The notes: generated by a model not told the origin, from the sequence alone. A stretch of 64,000 bases of DNA from Photobacterium lutimaris (GCF_003025555.1 NZ_PYMH01000014.1:1-64000), one strand, 5' to 3'; positions 29,464-38,564 are shown, counted from the first letter of the stretch. Numbers and translations are program-made.

Positions 29464-30756
29464 TTAGGCGTCTTGCTGCTCACGCTCAACGGCGCGATAA
29501 CCGATATCGTTGCGGTGGAACATACCATTCCAGCTCACTTGCTTGGTGAGCTCATAAGCCCGTTGCTGGGCTTCTGATACGCTCTGACCAAGGGCTGTGG
29601 CGCAAAGTACGCGGCCGCCATTGGTAACGACTTCGCCTTCAGCGTTGTTTGCTGTACCGGCATGGAAGATCTTCTGACCTTCAATTTCGCCCGCAGGCAG
29701 GCTGATCACATCGCCCTTGCCATAGCTTGCAGGGTAGCCGCCAGCAGCCAGTACCACACCGATAGAGGCGCGTGGGTCCCATTTTGATTCCGCTTGATCA
29801 AGCTTTTCGTCAATGGCCATCAGGCAAAGCTCGACCAGGTCAGACTCCATACGCATCATGATTGGCTGGGTTTCAGGGTCACCAAAGCGGCAGTTATACT
29901 CGATAACCTTCGGTGTGCCGTCGGCATCAATCATTAGGCCAGCATACAGGAAGCCAGTGTAAGGGTGCCCTTCTGCCGCCATGCCGCGTACGGTTGGATA
30001 GATGACTTCATCCATGATGCGGTTGTGGATTTCCGGGGTTACCACAGGAGCTGGCGAGTAAGCGCCCATCCCACCGGTATTCGGGCCGGTGTCCTTGTCG
30101 CCAACACGCTTGTGATCTTGGCTGGTGGCCATTGGCAAGACATTCTCGCCGTCTACCATTACGATAAAGCTGGCTTCTTCGCCTTCTAGAAACTCTTCGA
30201 TAACCACACGGCTACCGGCTTCACCGAAGGCATTACCAGCCAGCATGTCCTTGATGGCATTTTCGGCTTCTTCAAGGGTCATTGCTACGATAACCCCTTT
30301 ACCTGCCGCCAAACCGTCAGCCTTAACCACGATAGGTGCACCTTGTTCGCGCACATAAGCCAATGCCGGCTCTATCTCGGTGAAGTTGGCGTAAGACCCC
30401 GTTGGGATCTGATGGCGGGCCAGGAAGTCTTTGGTGAATGCTTTAGAGCCTTCAAGCTGGGCTGCCGCTTCAGTCGGGCCGAAAATTGGCAGGCCGGCAG
30501 CACGGAAGGCATCGACCACTCCGATAACCAAAGGCGCTTCAGGGCCAACAATGGTCAGCTCAATTTTTTTCTCTTGAGCAAAAGCGACTAGGCCGGCGAT
30601 GTCTTCAACGCCGATGTTAATGTTTTCCAGCTTAGGCTCAAGTGCGGTACCCGCATTGCCCGGGGCAACGAAGACGGTGTCAACACTTGGGTTTTGTGCG
30701 GCTTTCCAGCCCAGAGCGTGTTCACGGCCGCCGGCACCAATAATCAATACATTCAT
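29464..30756 (-). CDS. purD: phosphoribosylamine--glycine ligase
   Basis: ATP-grasp enzyme that joins glycine to phosphoribosylamine in step 2 of purine synthesis. It is 430 aa (E. coli 429) with the N-terminal MNVLIIGAGGREHAL and the ATP-grasp core PIVVKADGLAAGKGV. The start is the ATG at 30756 with SD AAGGA. It is the second gene of a purHD unit, but the spacer to purH is unusually long (231 nt) and contains a CATTTCA/TGAAATG inverted repeat at 30871-30898. Confidence 0.97.
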   Translation of the reverse strand: MNVLIIGAGGREHALGWKAAQNPSVDTVFVAPGNAGTALEPKLENINIGVEDIAGLVAFAQEKKIELTIVGPEAPLVIGVVDAFRAAGLPIFGPTEAAAQLEGSKAFTKDFLARHQIPTGSYANFTEIEPALAYVREQGAPIVVKADGLAAGKGVIVAMTLEEAENAIKDMLAGNAFGEAGSRVVIEEFLEGEEASFIVMVDGENVLPMATSQDHKRVGDKDTGPNTGGMGAYSPAPVVTPEIHNRIMDEVIYPTVRGMAAEGHPYTGFLYAGLMIDADGTPKVIEYNCRFGDPETQPIMMRMESDLVELCLMAIDEKLDQAESKWDPRASIGVVLAAGGYPASYGKGDVISLPAGEIEGQKIFHAGTANNAEGEVVTNGGRVLCATALGQSVSEAQQRAYELTKQVSWNGMFHRNDIGYRAVEREQQDA

Positions 30757-30987
30757 CTTCAAAATCCTTATAGCGGCGTCAGTGACTTTATTCCTGTGTC
30801 AAAAGTGCTCATTTATACTTATAAACTCCGCTCTTTTTCCTTGAACTAAAGCCACTGACTTGCTCTAACGCATTTCAAATACTCTCATATCTGAAATGAA
30901 AATCCGTAAATATTGTTTACTCAAAATAGTTGGTGCTGTGGGCGAAAGCAGTTAACGACGCCACAGTGCCAAATCTGAAGAGTAAGA

Positions 30988-32580
30988 TTAGTGGCGGAAG
31001 TGGCGCATACCGGTAAAGATCATCGCCATGCCGTGCTCGTCGGCAGCATCAATGACTTCTTGGTCGCGCATCGAACCACCTGGCTGGATAACACATTTAA
31101 TGCCGGCTTCAGCGGCTGCATCGATACCGTCACGGAACGGGAAGAAGGCATCTGATGCCATGGCACAACCTTCAACCTGAAGGCCTTCGTCAGCGGCTTT
31201 AATACCGGCGATTTTCGCCGAGTAAACGCGGCTCATTTGGCCGGCACCCACACCGATAGTCATGTCACCTTTCGAGTAAACAATCGCATTTGATTTTACG
31301 TACTTAGCGACTTTCCAGCAGAACAGTGCATCTTTCAGCTCTTCTTCTGTTGGTTGACGCTTGGAAACAACTTTCAGGTCGTCTGCAGATACCATACCTT
31401 GGTCGCGGTCTTGAACCAGCAGGCCGCCGTTTACGCGTTTCACGTCAAAGCCTGTTGTCTTCGTCGTCCACTCGCCACATTCAAGCAGGCGAAGGTTTTT
31501 CTTCGCTGCGACAATTTCTACCGCTTCTGCAGAAACAGAAGGTGCAATGATAACTTCAACGAATTGACGCTCAGTAATCGCCGTAGCTGTTGCTGCATCT
31601 AGTTCACGGTTGAATGCGATGATGCCGCCAAATGCAGACGTTGGGTCTGTTTTGAAAGCGCGGTCGTAGGCTTCTAGGATATCGTCGCCCAGTGCAACAC
31701 CGCATGGGTTAGCATGCTTAACGATCACACAGGCTGGCTGGTCGAACTCTTTGACACACTCAAGTGCTGCATCGGTATCGGCGATATTGTTGTAAGACAG
31801 CGCCTTGCCTTGGATTTGGCGTGCTGTTGAAACAGACGCTTCTTCCGGGTTGCTTTCAACGTAGAAGGCCGCGGCTTGGTGGCTGTTCTCACCGTAGCGC
31901 ATGTCCTGCTTCTTCTCGAACTGCTGGTTGAAGGTACGCGGGAATGTAGACTCCTCGTCGCCTTCTTTGTTGTCGCCGTAAGATGGCACCATGGTACCGA
32001 AGTAGTTGGCGATCATGCCGTCGTAGGCCGCAGTGTGCTCGAAGGCCGCAATAGCCAGGTCAAAGCGGGTTGCATGGCTTAGTGAACCGTCATTAGTGGC
32101 CATTTCGGTCAGCACGCGGTCGTAGTCGTGGGCATTAACGATAATGGTCACGTCTTTGTGGTTCTTCGCCGCAGAGCGAACCATTGTCGGGCCACCGATA
32201 TCGATATTCTCAACAGCATCTTCCAGTGTGCAGTCTGGGTTAGCAACCGTTGCCGCGAAAGGGTAAAGGTTTACCACCACCATATCGATAGGCGCAATGC
32301 CATGTTCGTTCATTACTGCATCGTCAGTGCCGCGACGGCCCAGTACACCACCATGGATTTTCGGGTGTAGGGTCTTAACACGACCATCCATCATTTCAGG
32401 GAAGCCTGTGTGATCGGATACTTCGGTGACCTTGATACCCTGCTCGGCAAGAAGGCGGGCTGTGCCACCTGTGGAGAGGATGTCGACGCCACGATCGGCA
32501 AGCGCCTGGGCGAACTCAACAATACCAGTTTTGTCTGACACGCTAATTAGCGCACGGCGGATAGGACGAGCGTTTTCCAT
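30988..32580 (-). CDS. purH: bifunctional AICAR transformylase / IMP cyclohydrolase
   Basis: Carries out the last two steps of IMP synthesis. The N-terminal MGS-like cyclohydrolase domain (about 1-200) holds GRVKTLHPKIHGG. The C-terminal transformylase domain has the active-site Lys-His in VIVKHANPCGVA. It is 530 aa from the ATG at 32580, with AGAG ahead; an in-frame ATG at 32589 is also possible. A PurR operator lies upstream at 32734. It is upstream of purD on the same strand. Confidence 0.97.
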   Translation of the reverse strand: MENARPIRRALISVSDKTGIVEFAQALADRGVDILSTGGTARLLAEQGIKVTEVSDHTGFPEMMDGRVKTLHPKIHGGVLGRRGTDDAVMNEHGIAPIDMVVVNLYPFAATVANPDCTLEDAVENIDIGGPTMVRSAAKNHKDVTIIVNAHDYDRVLTEMATNDGSLSHATRFDLAIAAFEHTAAYDGMIANYFGTMVPSYGDNKEGDEESTFPRTFNQQFEKKQDMRYGENSHQAAAFYVESNPEEASVSTARQIQGKALSYNNIADTDAALECVKEFDQPACVIVKHANPCGVALGDDILEAYDRAFKTDPTSAFGGIIAFNRELDAATATAITERQFVEVIIAPSVSAEAVEIVAAKKNLRLLECGEWTTKTTGFDVKRVNGGLLVQDRDQGMVSADDLKVVSKRQPTEEELKDALFCWKVAKYVKSNAIVYSKGDMTIGVGAGQMSRVYSAKIAGIKAADEGLQVEGCAMASDAFFPFRDGIDAAAEAGIKCVIQPGGSMRDQEVIDAADEHGMAMIFTGMRHFRH

Positions 32581-32733
32581 TGCTACCATCTCTTTATAAA
32601 CACGGAGGACTATTTGCCAAAAGCCAGCAGGCTGGATTTTGGTAAATACCCTCGGCTAGAATCGAAGATACAAACTGTGCTGTCGTTGGGGTGCTGTGAT
32701 CAACGTGGCATATTTTACATTAATTCCACCACT

Positions 32734-32749
32734 ACGCAAACGTTTGCTT
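32734..32749 (-). promoter_or_regulatory. PurR operator (PUR box) of purHD
   Basis: ACGCAAACGTTTGCTT fits the gammaproteobacterial PurR consensus ANGCAANCGNTTNCNT at every fixed position. It sits about 155 nt upstream of the purH start and 35 nt upstream of zntR, so it could in principle touch both divergent promoters. Confidence 0.88.
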
Positions 32750-32783
32750 TTGTTGTTTGTGGATCACTGAAGGGTAAGGCGGT

Positions 32784-33206
32784 ATGTACTTGATTGGCCA
32801 GCTGGCTAAGCATTGTGGTGTCAGTAGCGACACGTTGCGGTTTTACGAGAAAAACGGCTTGCTGGTACCGGCTGGGCGTAGCGAGAGTGGTTATCGGCTT
32901 TATAGCGAAGGTGACCTGTCGCGGATCCATTTTATTCTCCGTGCCAAGGCCATCGGCCTCAGCCTGGATGAAATCAGGGAGCTGTTGGATATCCGGCTGG
33001 AAGCCAGCCAGCATAGCTGCGCGGAAGTGAAGGCGATCACTCTGGCCAAGCTGGATGAAGTGGATCGTAAGATGGCTGAGCTGGCGCGGATCCGCAACGC
33101 CCTGAAGAAAATCAATGATGCTTGCTGTGGCCATGTGGATGACGATGCCAGCCACTGTTCGATCCTTGAAGCGCTGGGGGATGAGGATGCCGAGGATGCG
33201 AAATAA
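32784..33206 (+). CDS. zntR: Zn(II)-responsive MerR-family regulator
   Basis: 140 aa. The N-terminal MerR helix-turn-helix (MYLIGQLAKHCGVSSDTLRF) and YEKNGLL, then RLY, are followed by a dimerisation helix and metal site. Zinc-ligand positions of E. coli ZntR are kept: Cys79, Cys114-Cys115, His117 and Cys125 in NDACCGH and SHCSILEAL. In E. coli it activates the zinc exporter zntA by untwisting a long-spacer promoter; zntA is not in this window. Confidence 0.9.
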   Translation: MYLIGQLAKHCGVSSDTLRFYEKNGLLVPAGRSESGYRLYSEGDLSRIHFILRAKAIGLSLDEIRELLDIRLEASQHSCAEVKAITLAKLDEVDRKMAELARIRNALKKINDACCGHVDDDASHCSILEALGDEDAEDAK

Positions 33207-33335
33207 AGCGAAGGTCGCTGTTGCAGTGGGCGTACAGCGTGAAGCCTAAATGAGGTGAGCGCGATGAATTATATTGGGCCGCAGGGAAAGTTGTGGTAGC
33301 GTCGAAGCATTGCCTTGTTATTGATAGGGAAAGTC

Positions 33336-33617
33336 ATGTTGAAAGTAAATGAGTATTTTGACGGCCAGGTTAAGTCTCTGGGATTTGAGACCTCTGGCGA
33401 GCGTGCCAGCGTGGGAGTCATGGCTCCGGGAGAATATACCTTCGGTACGGCGGCGCCAGAAAAGATGAGCGTGGTCAAGGGCGCCCTGACCGTGAAACTG
33501 CCGGGCCATATCGAGTGGGAAACCTATTATGCCGGTGACGACTTTGAAGTTCCTGGTGACTCCTCGTTTGAGGTGAAGGTTGCTGAGCCGACCGCCTACC
33601 TGTGTGATTACCTTTAA
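33336..33617 (+). CDS. ppnP: pyrimidine/purine nucleoside phosphorylase PpnP
   Basis: A 93-aa single-domain cupin (YaiE/DUF1255; E. coli 94 aa) that phosphorolyses several nucleosides. Family segments are NEYFDGQVKSLGF at the start, GVMAPGEYTFGT and the C-terminal EVKVAEPTAYLCDYL. The ATG at 33336 has SD AGGGAA; the longer reading from 33315 has no support. Confidence 0.92.
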   Translation: MLKVNEYFDGQVKSLGFETSGERASVGVMAPGEYTFGTAAPEKMSVVKGALTVKLPGHIEWETYYAGDDFEVPGDSSFEVKVAEPTAYLCDYL

Positions 33618-33623
33618 TAGAAA

Positions 33624-33648
33624 AGCGCTTCACCGAGAGTGAAGCGCT
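33624..33648. terminator. bidirectional hairpin between ppnP and fasciclin gene
   Basis: AGCGCTTCAC-CGAGA-GTGAAGCGCT, a perfect 10-bp stem. On the minus strand TTTTC follows; on the plus strand GCTCTTTC follows. It lies between two convergent genes. Confidence 0.75.
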
Positions 33649-33680
33649 GCTCTTTCTGCCTGGCCCTGCTGGCCGTCAGT

Positions 33681-34202
33681 TTATTCCTTCTCTTCTGGGA
33701 TCAGCACCGTGTCGATGATATGGATCACCCCGTTGCTGGCTGGCACATCCGCCAAAATAACGCTTGCCCCGTTGATGGTTACCTTGCCATCGTCATCGGT
33801 TTCAATGGCAACCGTGCCGCCCTGTACCGTTTCTGGCAGCTTAAGCTTGGCGACGTCCTCTGAAGATATGGCGCCCGGTAAGACGTGGTAAGTCAGTACC
33901 GCTTGTAGCTTTTCTTTGTTTTCCGGCTTGAGCAATTCGGCAAGTGTCCCTTCGGGTAGCTTGGCAAAAGCGTCATCCGTGGGTGCCAGTAAAGTGAATG
34001 GCCCTTTTCCCTCCAGCGTACCGATCAAATCAGCAGCCTTGATAGCCATCACCAGTGTTTGGAAATCATTATTGTTGGCAGCGACCTGGACGAGATTTTT
34101 TTCTGCTTCGCTTTGTTCATGGTGGCTTGCCAGGGCAAGACCCGAAAAGAACAATGCAATTACGACCAAAGAGCGATTAAGTGTACGGAGTATGTGATTC
34201 AT
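33681..34202 (-). CDS. secreted fasciclin (FAS1) domain protein
   Basis: 173 aa: a signal peptide of about 25 residues (LVVIALFFSGLALAS), then one FAS1 domain. The FAS1 H1/H2 motifs are visible as FTLLAPTDDAFAKLPEGTL and LTYHVLPGAI, ending in VIHIIDTVLIP. FAS1 proteins mediate adhesion or polymer binding; bacterial single-domain versions are periplasmic or extracellular and mostly uncharacterised. The start is the ATG at 34202 with GAGG 8 nt upstream. It is monocistronic between terminators. Confidence 0.9.
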   Translation of the reverse strand: MNHILRTLNRSLVVIALFFSGLALASHHEQSEAEKNLVQVAANNNDFQTLVMAIKAADLIGTLEGKGPFTLLAPTDDAFAKLPEGTLAELLKPENKEKLQAVLTYHVLPGAISSEDVAKLKLPETVQGGTVAIETDDDGKVTINGASVILADVPASNGVIHIIDTVLIPEEKE

Positions 34203-34347
34203 TGCTGCAGCCTCGTTGTGGTTATATCCAAGCATCTAACGTATGAACAAGCAGTATGGTTCACCCTACATAGTGGTAGGTCTTATTTTTGAGAAGGCAA
34301 ATAATGGTAAGCGTGAGTGGATGCTTTTTCCATGTGATTTGATAAAG

Positions 34348-34382
34348 AAAAAGCCCAAACCAGTTGCCTGGTTTGGGCTTTT
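34348..34382 (-). terminator. fis terminator
   Basis: AAGCCCAAACCAG-TTGC-CTGGTTTGGGCTT, a 13-bp perfect stem. On the minus strand TTTCTTTATC follows. It lies 26 nt after the fis stop. Confidence 0.9.
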
Positions 34383-34408
34383 AACAATCAGAGATAACTG
34401 AAAGTGGC

Positions 34409-34705
34409 TTAGTTCATGCCGTATTTTTTCAGTTTCTTGCGAAGAGTACCGCGGTTGATACCCATCATGGTTGCCGCGCGGGTTTGGTTACCACGGGTGT
34501 ACTGCATGATGGTGTCCAGTAGTGGCTGCTCAACTTCAGCAAGCACTAGCTCGTACAGATCATCGACTTCCTGACCGTTTAGTTGAGCCAGGTAGTTTTT
34601 CAGTGACGCCTTAACAGAGTCACGAAGTGGCTTCTGTGTGATTTGGTCCTGTGAAGTAACAGTAGTTACTGTCAATGCTTCGGAAGTCAGATTTTGTTCG
34701 AACAT
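34409..34705 (-). CDS. fis: DNA-binding protein Fis
   Basis: A 98-aa nucleoid protein that bends DNA and activates rRNA and tRNA promoters in fast growth. The C-terminal helix-turn-helix TRAATMMGINRGTLRKKLKK is intact and the N-terminal beta-hairpin arm is present. The ATG at 34705 gives the family length; upstream in-frame starts lie within dusB. It lies 22 nt after dusB in the conserved dusB-fis operon. Confidence 0.98.
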   Translation of the reverse strand: MFEQNLTSEALTVTTVTSQDQITQKPLRDSVKASLKNYLAQLNGQEVDDLYELVLAEVEQPLLDTIMQYTRGNQTRAATMMGINRGTLRKKLKKYGMN

Positions 34706-34727
34706 ATTCTGTAAGCTCTTCTCGTAT

Positions 34728-35693
34728 TTATGCAACGTTGTCGAAGTAGCCTTGCAGCGCATCGAGTTGCTGTTGGGCATCCTCGAGTGCGTTGAAGGTC
34801 CGGCGGAAATCACCTGCTGGGGCATGCTCTTTCAGATACCAGCCCACGTGCTTGCGTGCGATACGCAAGCCCAGGTACTCGCCGTAAAAACGGTGAAGCT
34901 CCTGAACATGGCCTAGCATGATGCTACCAACTTCATCCAATGATGGAGCCGGCAGGTGTTCGCCAGTTGTTAAGTAATGGTGGATTTCCTGGAAAATCCA
35001 CGGCCGACCCTGTGCAGGGCGGCCAATCATCAAGCCATCGGCACCGGTGTAATCCAGTACAAAGCGTGCCTTTTCCGGTGAGTCGATATCACCGTTCGCA
35101 ATCACCGGAATCGAGATCGCTTCTTTCACTGTCTTGATGTATTCGTATTCTGCCTCGCCTTTGTACATACAGGTTTTAGTCCGGCCGTGTAGGGCCAGAG
35201 CCTGAATGCCACATTGTTCGGCACGTTTGGCAATATCGACACAGTTTCGGTTATCAAGATCCCAACCGGTACGCGTTTTCAGCGTAACCGGGACATCCAC
35301 CGCATCGACAACTGTCCGAAGGATATCTTCGATCAGTTCGGGGTACTGCAGCAGGGCTGAGCCTGCCAGGCGCTTGTTGACCTTTTTGGCTGGACAGCCC
35401 ATGTTGATATCGATGATTTGCGCACCGTTTTCAACGCTGAACTGAGCCGCCTCGGCCATCAATTTAGGATCAGCGCCGGCGATTTGCACCGAACGGATCC
35501 CTGATTCGCCTTCATGTACCATGCGGTTTTGGGACTTGGCTGTTTTCCACAGGTCTGGGTTAGACGACATCATTTCGCTCACAGCCATTCCTGCCCCGTA
35601 GCGCAGGCACAATTCGCGAAAAGGCCGATCGGTCACACCTGCCATTGGCGCGACTATCAGCTGGTTGTTTAGTTGATAAGGACCGATCTTCAA
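34728..35693 (-). CDS. dusB: tRNA-dihydrouridine synthase B
   Basis: FMN enzyme that reduces uridines in the tRNA D-loop. The TIM barrel begins LIVAPMAGVTDRPFREL, with the catalytic Cys in INMGCPAKKVNK and FMN-binding IANGDI and MIGRPAQGRPWIF. Homology starts at the TTG at 35693 (KIGPYQL, 321 aa), preceded by AGGAA. An in-frame ATG at 35738 has a stronger SD (GGAGAGG) and would add 15 residues, so the start is undecided. Upstream gene of dusB-fis. Confidence 0.95.
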   Translation of the reverse strand: MKIGPYQLNNQLIVAPMAGVTDRPFRELCLRYGAGMAVSEMMSSNPDLWKTAKSQNRMVHEGESGIRSVQIAGADPKLMAEAAQFSVENGAQIIDINMGCPAKKVNKRLAGSALLQYPELIEDILRTVVDAVDVPVTLKTRTGWDLDNRNCVDIAKRAEQCGIQALALHGRTKTCMYKGEAEYEYIKTVKEAISIPVIANGDIDSPEKARFVLDYTGADGLMIGRPAQGRPWIFQEIHHYLTTGEHLPAPSLDEVGSIMLGHVQELHRFYGEYLGLRIARKHVGWYLKEHAPAGDFRRTFNALEDAQQQLDALQGYFDNVA

Positions 35694-35842
35694 ACGTCTA
35701 TTCCTGACTATGCCAGTAAGGGCGCGCATTTTACGCATTTTTTCCTCTCCTGAAAAGGCCAATAATTGAGCATTTAGGTTTTGATTTCCAAAACTGTACT
35801 TTTTTCAATCAATTGACACTATATTGAAGAGGAAAAAGTCGA

Positions 35843-36727
35843 TTACGCTTTGTGACCAGAGATGCGACACCACTCTTCTCGGGCCGCAATTGGGTCAAGT
35901 GTCAGCTCGTCACCGTAGTAGGTCGCGACGTCTTCCGCCTGGCTTTCCAGTACACCTGAAATGGCCAGCAGGCCACCTTCTTTGACCAGGCTCTTGATCA
36001 CTGGCGATAGTTCGCGCAGTGGACCGGCCAAGATGTTGGCAACCACAACATCAGCCAAGAGACCTTCCGGCTGATCCTGTGGTAGGAACAACTCAAGATT
36101 GTCTGACACGCCATTGCGCTCGGCATTGTCACGGGAAGCTTGGATTGCCTGCGGGTCGATGTCGATACCGATCACCTTCGCGGCACCTAACTTCAGGGCG
36201 GCAATTGCTAAAATACCCGAGCCACAACCGAAGTCGATGATGGTTTTGCCCACCAGATCCTGACCGTCTAGCCACTCAAGGCAAAGCGAGGTGGTTGGGT
36301 GGGTACCAGTACCAAACGCCAGACCCGGATCCAGCATTACGTTGACCGCATCTGGCTCTGGTACTTCACGCCAGCTTGGGCAAATCCACAGGCGGCGGCC
36401 AAAGCGCATCGGGTGGAAGTTATCCATCCATTCACGTTCCCAGTCCTTGTCTTCTAACTGCTCGATTTTATGGGCAAAATCATCGGCAATCAGCGGGCTG
36501 TTTTTCAGCATTTCCAGGACAAATTTCATGTCCGTCTCTGCATCGTACAGGCCGATCACGTCCGTATCACCCCACAGGCGGGTTTCACCCGGCAAGGGTT
36601 CGAATACCGGCGTGTCCTGGGCATCAAGGAAGGTAACCGAGACTGCGCCCGTCTCTTCCATCAGCATATCGCCGATAGCTTCAGCATTCTCAGCCGTCGC
36701 GTTCAGTTTGATTTGAATCCAAGGCAT
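35843..36727 (-). CDS. prmA: ribosomal protein L11 methyltransferase
   Basis: SAM-dependent enzyme that trimethylates L11 (rplK at 8948). It is 294 aa: the N-terminal L11-recognition domain (MPWIQIKLNATAENAEAIGD) is linked to a Rossmann methyltransferase domain with DFGCGSGILAIAALKLGA (about 165-182) and the catalytic-loop NILAGPL. It lies between panF and dusB as in E. coli. A terminator separates it from panF, so it probably has its own promoter. Confidence 0.97.
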   Translation of the reverse strand: MPWIQIKLNATAENAEAIGDMLMEETGAVSVTFLDAQDTPVFEPLPGETRLWGDTDVIGLYDAETDMKFVLEMLKNSPLIADDFAHKIEQLEDKDWEREWMDNFHPMRFGRRLWICPSWREVPEPDAVNVMLDPGLAFGTGTHPTTSLCLEWLDGQDLVGKTIIDFGCGSGILAIAALKLGAAKVIGIDIDPQAIQASRDNAERNGVSDNLELFLPQDQPEGLLADVVVANILAGPLRELSPVIKSLVKEGGLLAISGVLESQAEDVATYYGDELTLDPIAAREEWCRISGHKA

Positions 36728-36793
36728 GGTTAATTCGCTTTTTGGTTAGCTAAATTCAAGGATGCGGAGTCTAGCATGATTTTTAGGCAGTTT

Positions 36794-36823
36794 AAAAAAA
36801 GATAGCACCCGAAGGTGCTATCT
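36794..36823 (-). terminator. panF terminator
   Basis: AGATAGCACC-CGAA-GGTGCTATCT; on the minus strand TTTTTTT follows. It lies 9 nt after the panF stop and ends the accBC-yhdT-panF direction before prmA. Confidence 0.92.
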
Positions 36824-36832
36824 GAAGGGGTT

Positions 36833-38290
36833 TTAAACCTGTTGGAGGGTCTGTTGCGGAACCGGCCGCGCAAGGCTCCCCAAGACGAAGGTAACAAGGC
36901 CAATCACTAAGGTGGGGACGATAGCATGGACACCGCCTAAATCGGGCTTGAGCAGCGACAGGGCGATATAACAGGCCAGTCCGCTGACCATCGAGACGAA
37001 GGCGCCAGTGGCCGAGGCTTTTTTCCAGTAAAGGCCAAGCACCAGTGGCCACAGGAACACGGCCTGCATGCCGCCAAAAGCCAGCAGGTTGAGCCAGATA
37101 ATCATATCCGGTGGGTTGGTGGCAGCGACAAAGACCAACAGTGAAAAGATACCCGTAACCCAAAGCGACAGCTTCGGCAGGCGGCTTTCGGCCTCCGGCC
37201 CCTGGGCGGCTTTGGGGTTGATGTAGTTGAGGTACAAGTCCTTGAGCAGGGTGGCAGAGGCTTGGATCAGCTGGGAGTCGATGGTCGACATAATGGCCGC
37301 CATCGGCCCGGCAAGGAACACGCCCGCGACCACGGGAGGCAGTACGGTCATCATCAGGGTCGGCATGATCTGATCCGGGCTGGCAATATCCGGCACGATG
37401 GCACGGCCTAGCGCGCCGGCCAAGTGCATACCGAGCATCAGGAAGGCCACCATCGCGGTGCTGATCACCATACCTCGGTGCAATGAACCCGTCGATTTAT
37501 AGGACATGCAGCGTACTGCGGCATGGGGTAGGCCAATGACACCGAAACACACCAGCACCCAGAAACTGAGCATGAAAGGTTGGCTGAGGAAGTTATCCGG
37601 GCCGAATGGGGTGATCAGTGCTGGGTCGATGCGGTGCAGTTCACCCATCATCTCGCCGATGCTGCCGCCGGCGTGGACGATACCGACCAGCAGGGCAATG
37701 GTACCGATGATCATCATGATCCCCTGGACCGTATCGGTCATGACCACGGCGCGGAAGCCACCGATCGTGGTGTAAAGGCCGACCGTGGTGGCAAAGAGGA
37801 TCAATCCGTGCTGGTAAGACAGCCCGGTCACGGTTTGCAGCAGGCGCGCGCCGCCGACAAACTGCACCACCATAGTACCGAAAAAGGCCAGAAGCAGTGC
37901 TAATGAGGCAAAGATCACCACGCCGCGGTTTTTATAACGGGCGTAGAGAATATCGTTTAGCGTCAGGGCGTTGTGGCGACGTGCTTCGATGGCAAACTTT
38001 TTGCCCAGCACCCCAAGGGTCAGCCATGCTGCCGGTAGCTGGATCATTGCCAACAAGACCCAGCCAAGGCCCATTTTATAGGCGGCGCCCGGTCCGCCGA
38101 TGAACGAACTGGCGCTGGCATAGGTGGCGGCGAGGGTCATGGCCAGCACAAAACCGCCCATGCTGCGGTTGCCGACCAGATACTCATTGAGGAAGCCGTT
38201 GCGATTGCTGCGGTGGCGGCGGGTGTAGAGCGCCAGACCGAATACGGCCATCAGGTACAGCACGAGCGGGATCAGCAATTGACTATTCAT
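36833..38290 (-). CDS. panF: sodium/pantothenate symporter
   Basis: Inner-membrane SSS-family transporter that brings in pantothenate, the substrate of CoaX encoded at 5159. It is 485 aa with about 13 hydrophobic helices. Characteristic stretches are GNRSMGGFVLAMTLAATYAS near the N-terminus and FLAGPMAAIMSTIDSQLIQA. The start is the ATG at 38290 with SD GGAGG, overlapping the yhdT stop by 8 nt, so translation of the two is coupled. Confidence 0.95.
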   Translation of the reverse strand: MNSQLLIPLVLYLMAVFGLALYTRRHRSNRNGFLNEYLVGNRSMGGFVLAMTLAATYASASSFIGGPGAAYKMGLGWVLLAMIQLPAAWLTLGVLGKKFAIEARRHNALTLNDILYARYKNRGVVIFASLALLLAFFGTMVVQFVGGARLLQTVTGLSYQHGLILFATTVGLYTTIGGFRAVVMTDTVQGIMMIIGTIALLVGIVHAGGSIGEMMGELHRIDPALITPFGPDNFLSQPFMLSFWVLVCFGVIGLPHAAVRCMSYKSTGSLHRGMVISTAMVAFLMLGMHLAGALGRAIVPDIASPDQIMPTLMMTVLPPVVAGVFLAGPMAAIMSTIDSQLIQASATLLKDLYLNYINPKAAQGPEAESRLPKLSLWVTGIFSLLVFVAATNPPDMIIWLNLLAFGGMQAVFLWPLVLGLYWKKASATGAFVSMVSGLACYIALSLLKPDLGGVHAIVPTLVIGLVTFVLGSLARPVPQQTLQQV

Positions 38291-38564
38291 CACTGGCCTC
38301 CGGTTCGATTTCGAGCGACATGTCACGGTAGATATATTTCACCATCAGGCCACAGAGCACGGTGAACAGAATGGGGCCAATAATGCAGGCCAGTAAAAAC
38401 CACAGGGGAAATCCCCAGTACAGGGTCGGCAGGGCTTCGTCTATGCCAGCCGGGGCGAAGGCATAGGCCGAGAAATACCACCAGGCGAAGTAGGCCAAGG
38501 CCAGGCCGACGGCCCATTTGGCTTCTTTGTGGGCCTGGCGATAGCGCGCAGACAGCGTTTTCAT
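38283..38564 (-). CDS. yhdT: YhdT family membrane protein (DUF997)
   Basis: A 93-aa inner-membrane protein with two hydrophobic helices (about 19-38 and 52-75) and the family's YFAWWYFSAYAF and GFPLWFLLACI segments. It always precedes panF and resembles the small partner subunits seen beside SSS permeases, but its role is unproved. The start is the ATG at 38564; upstream in-frame ATG 38630 lies in an unconserved leader. Confidence 0.9.
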   Translation of the reverse strand: MKTLSARYRQAHKEAKWAVGLALAYFAWWYFSAYAFAPAGIDEALPTLYWGFPLWFLLACIIGPILFTVLCGLMVKYIYRDMSLEIEPEASDE

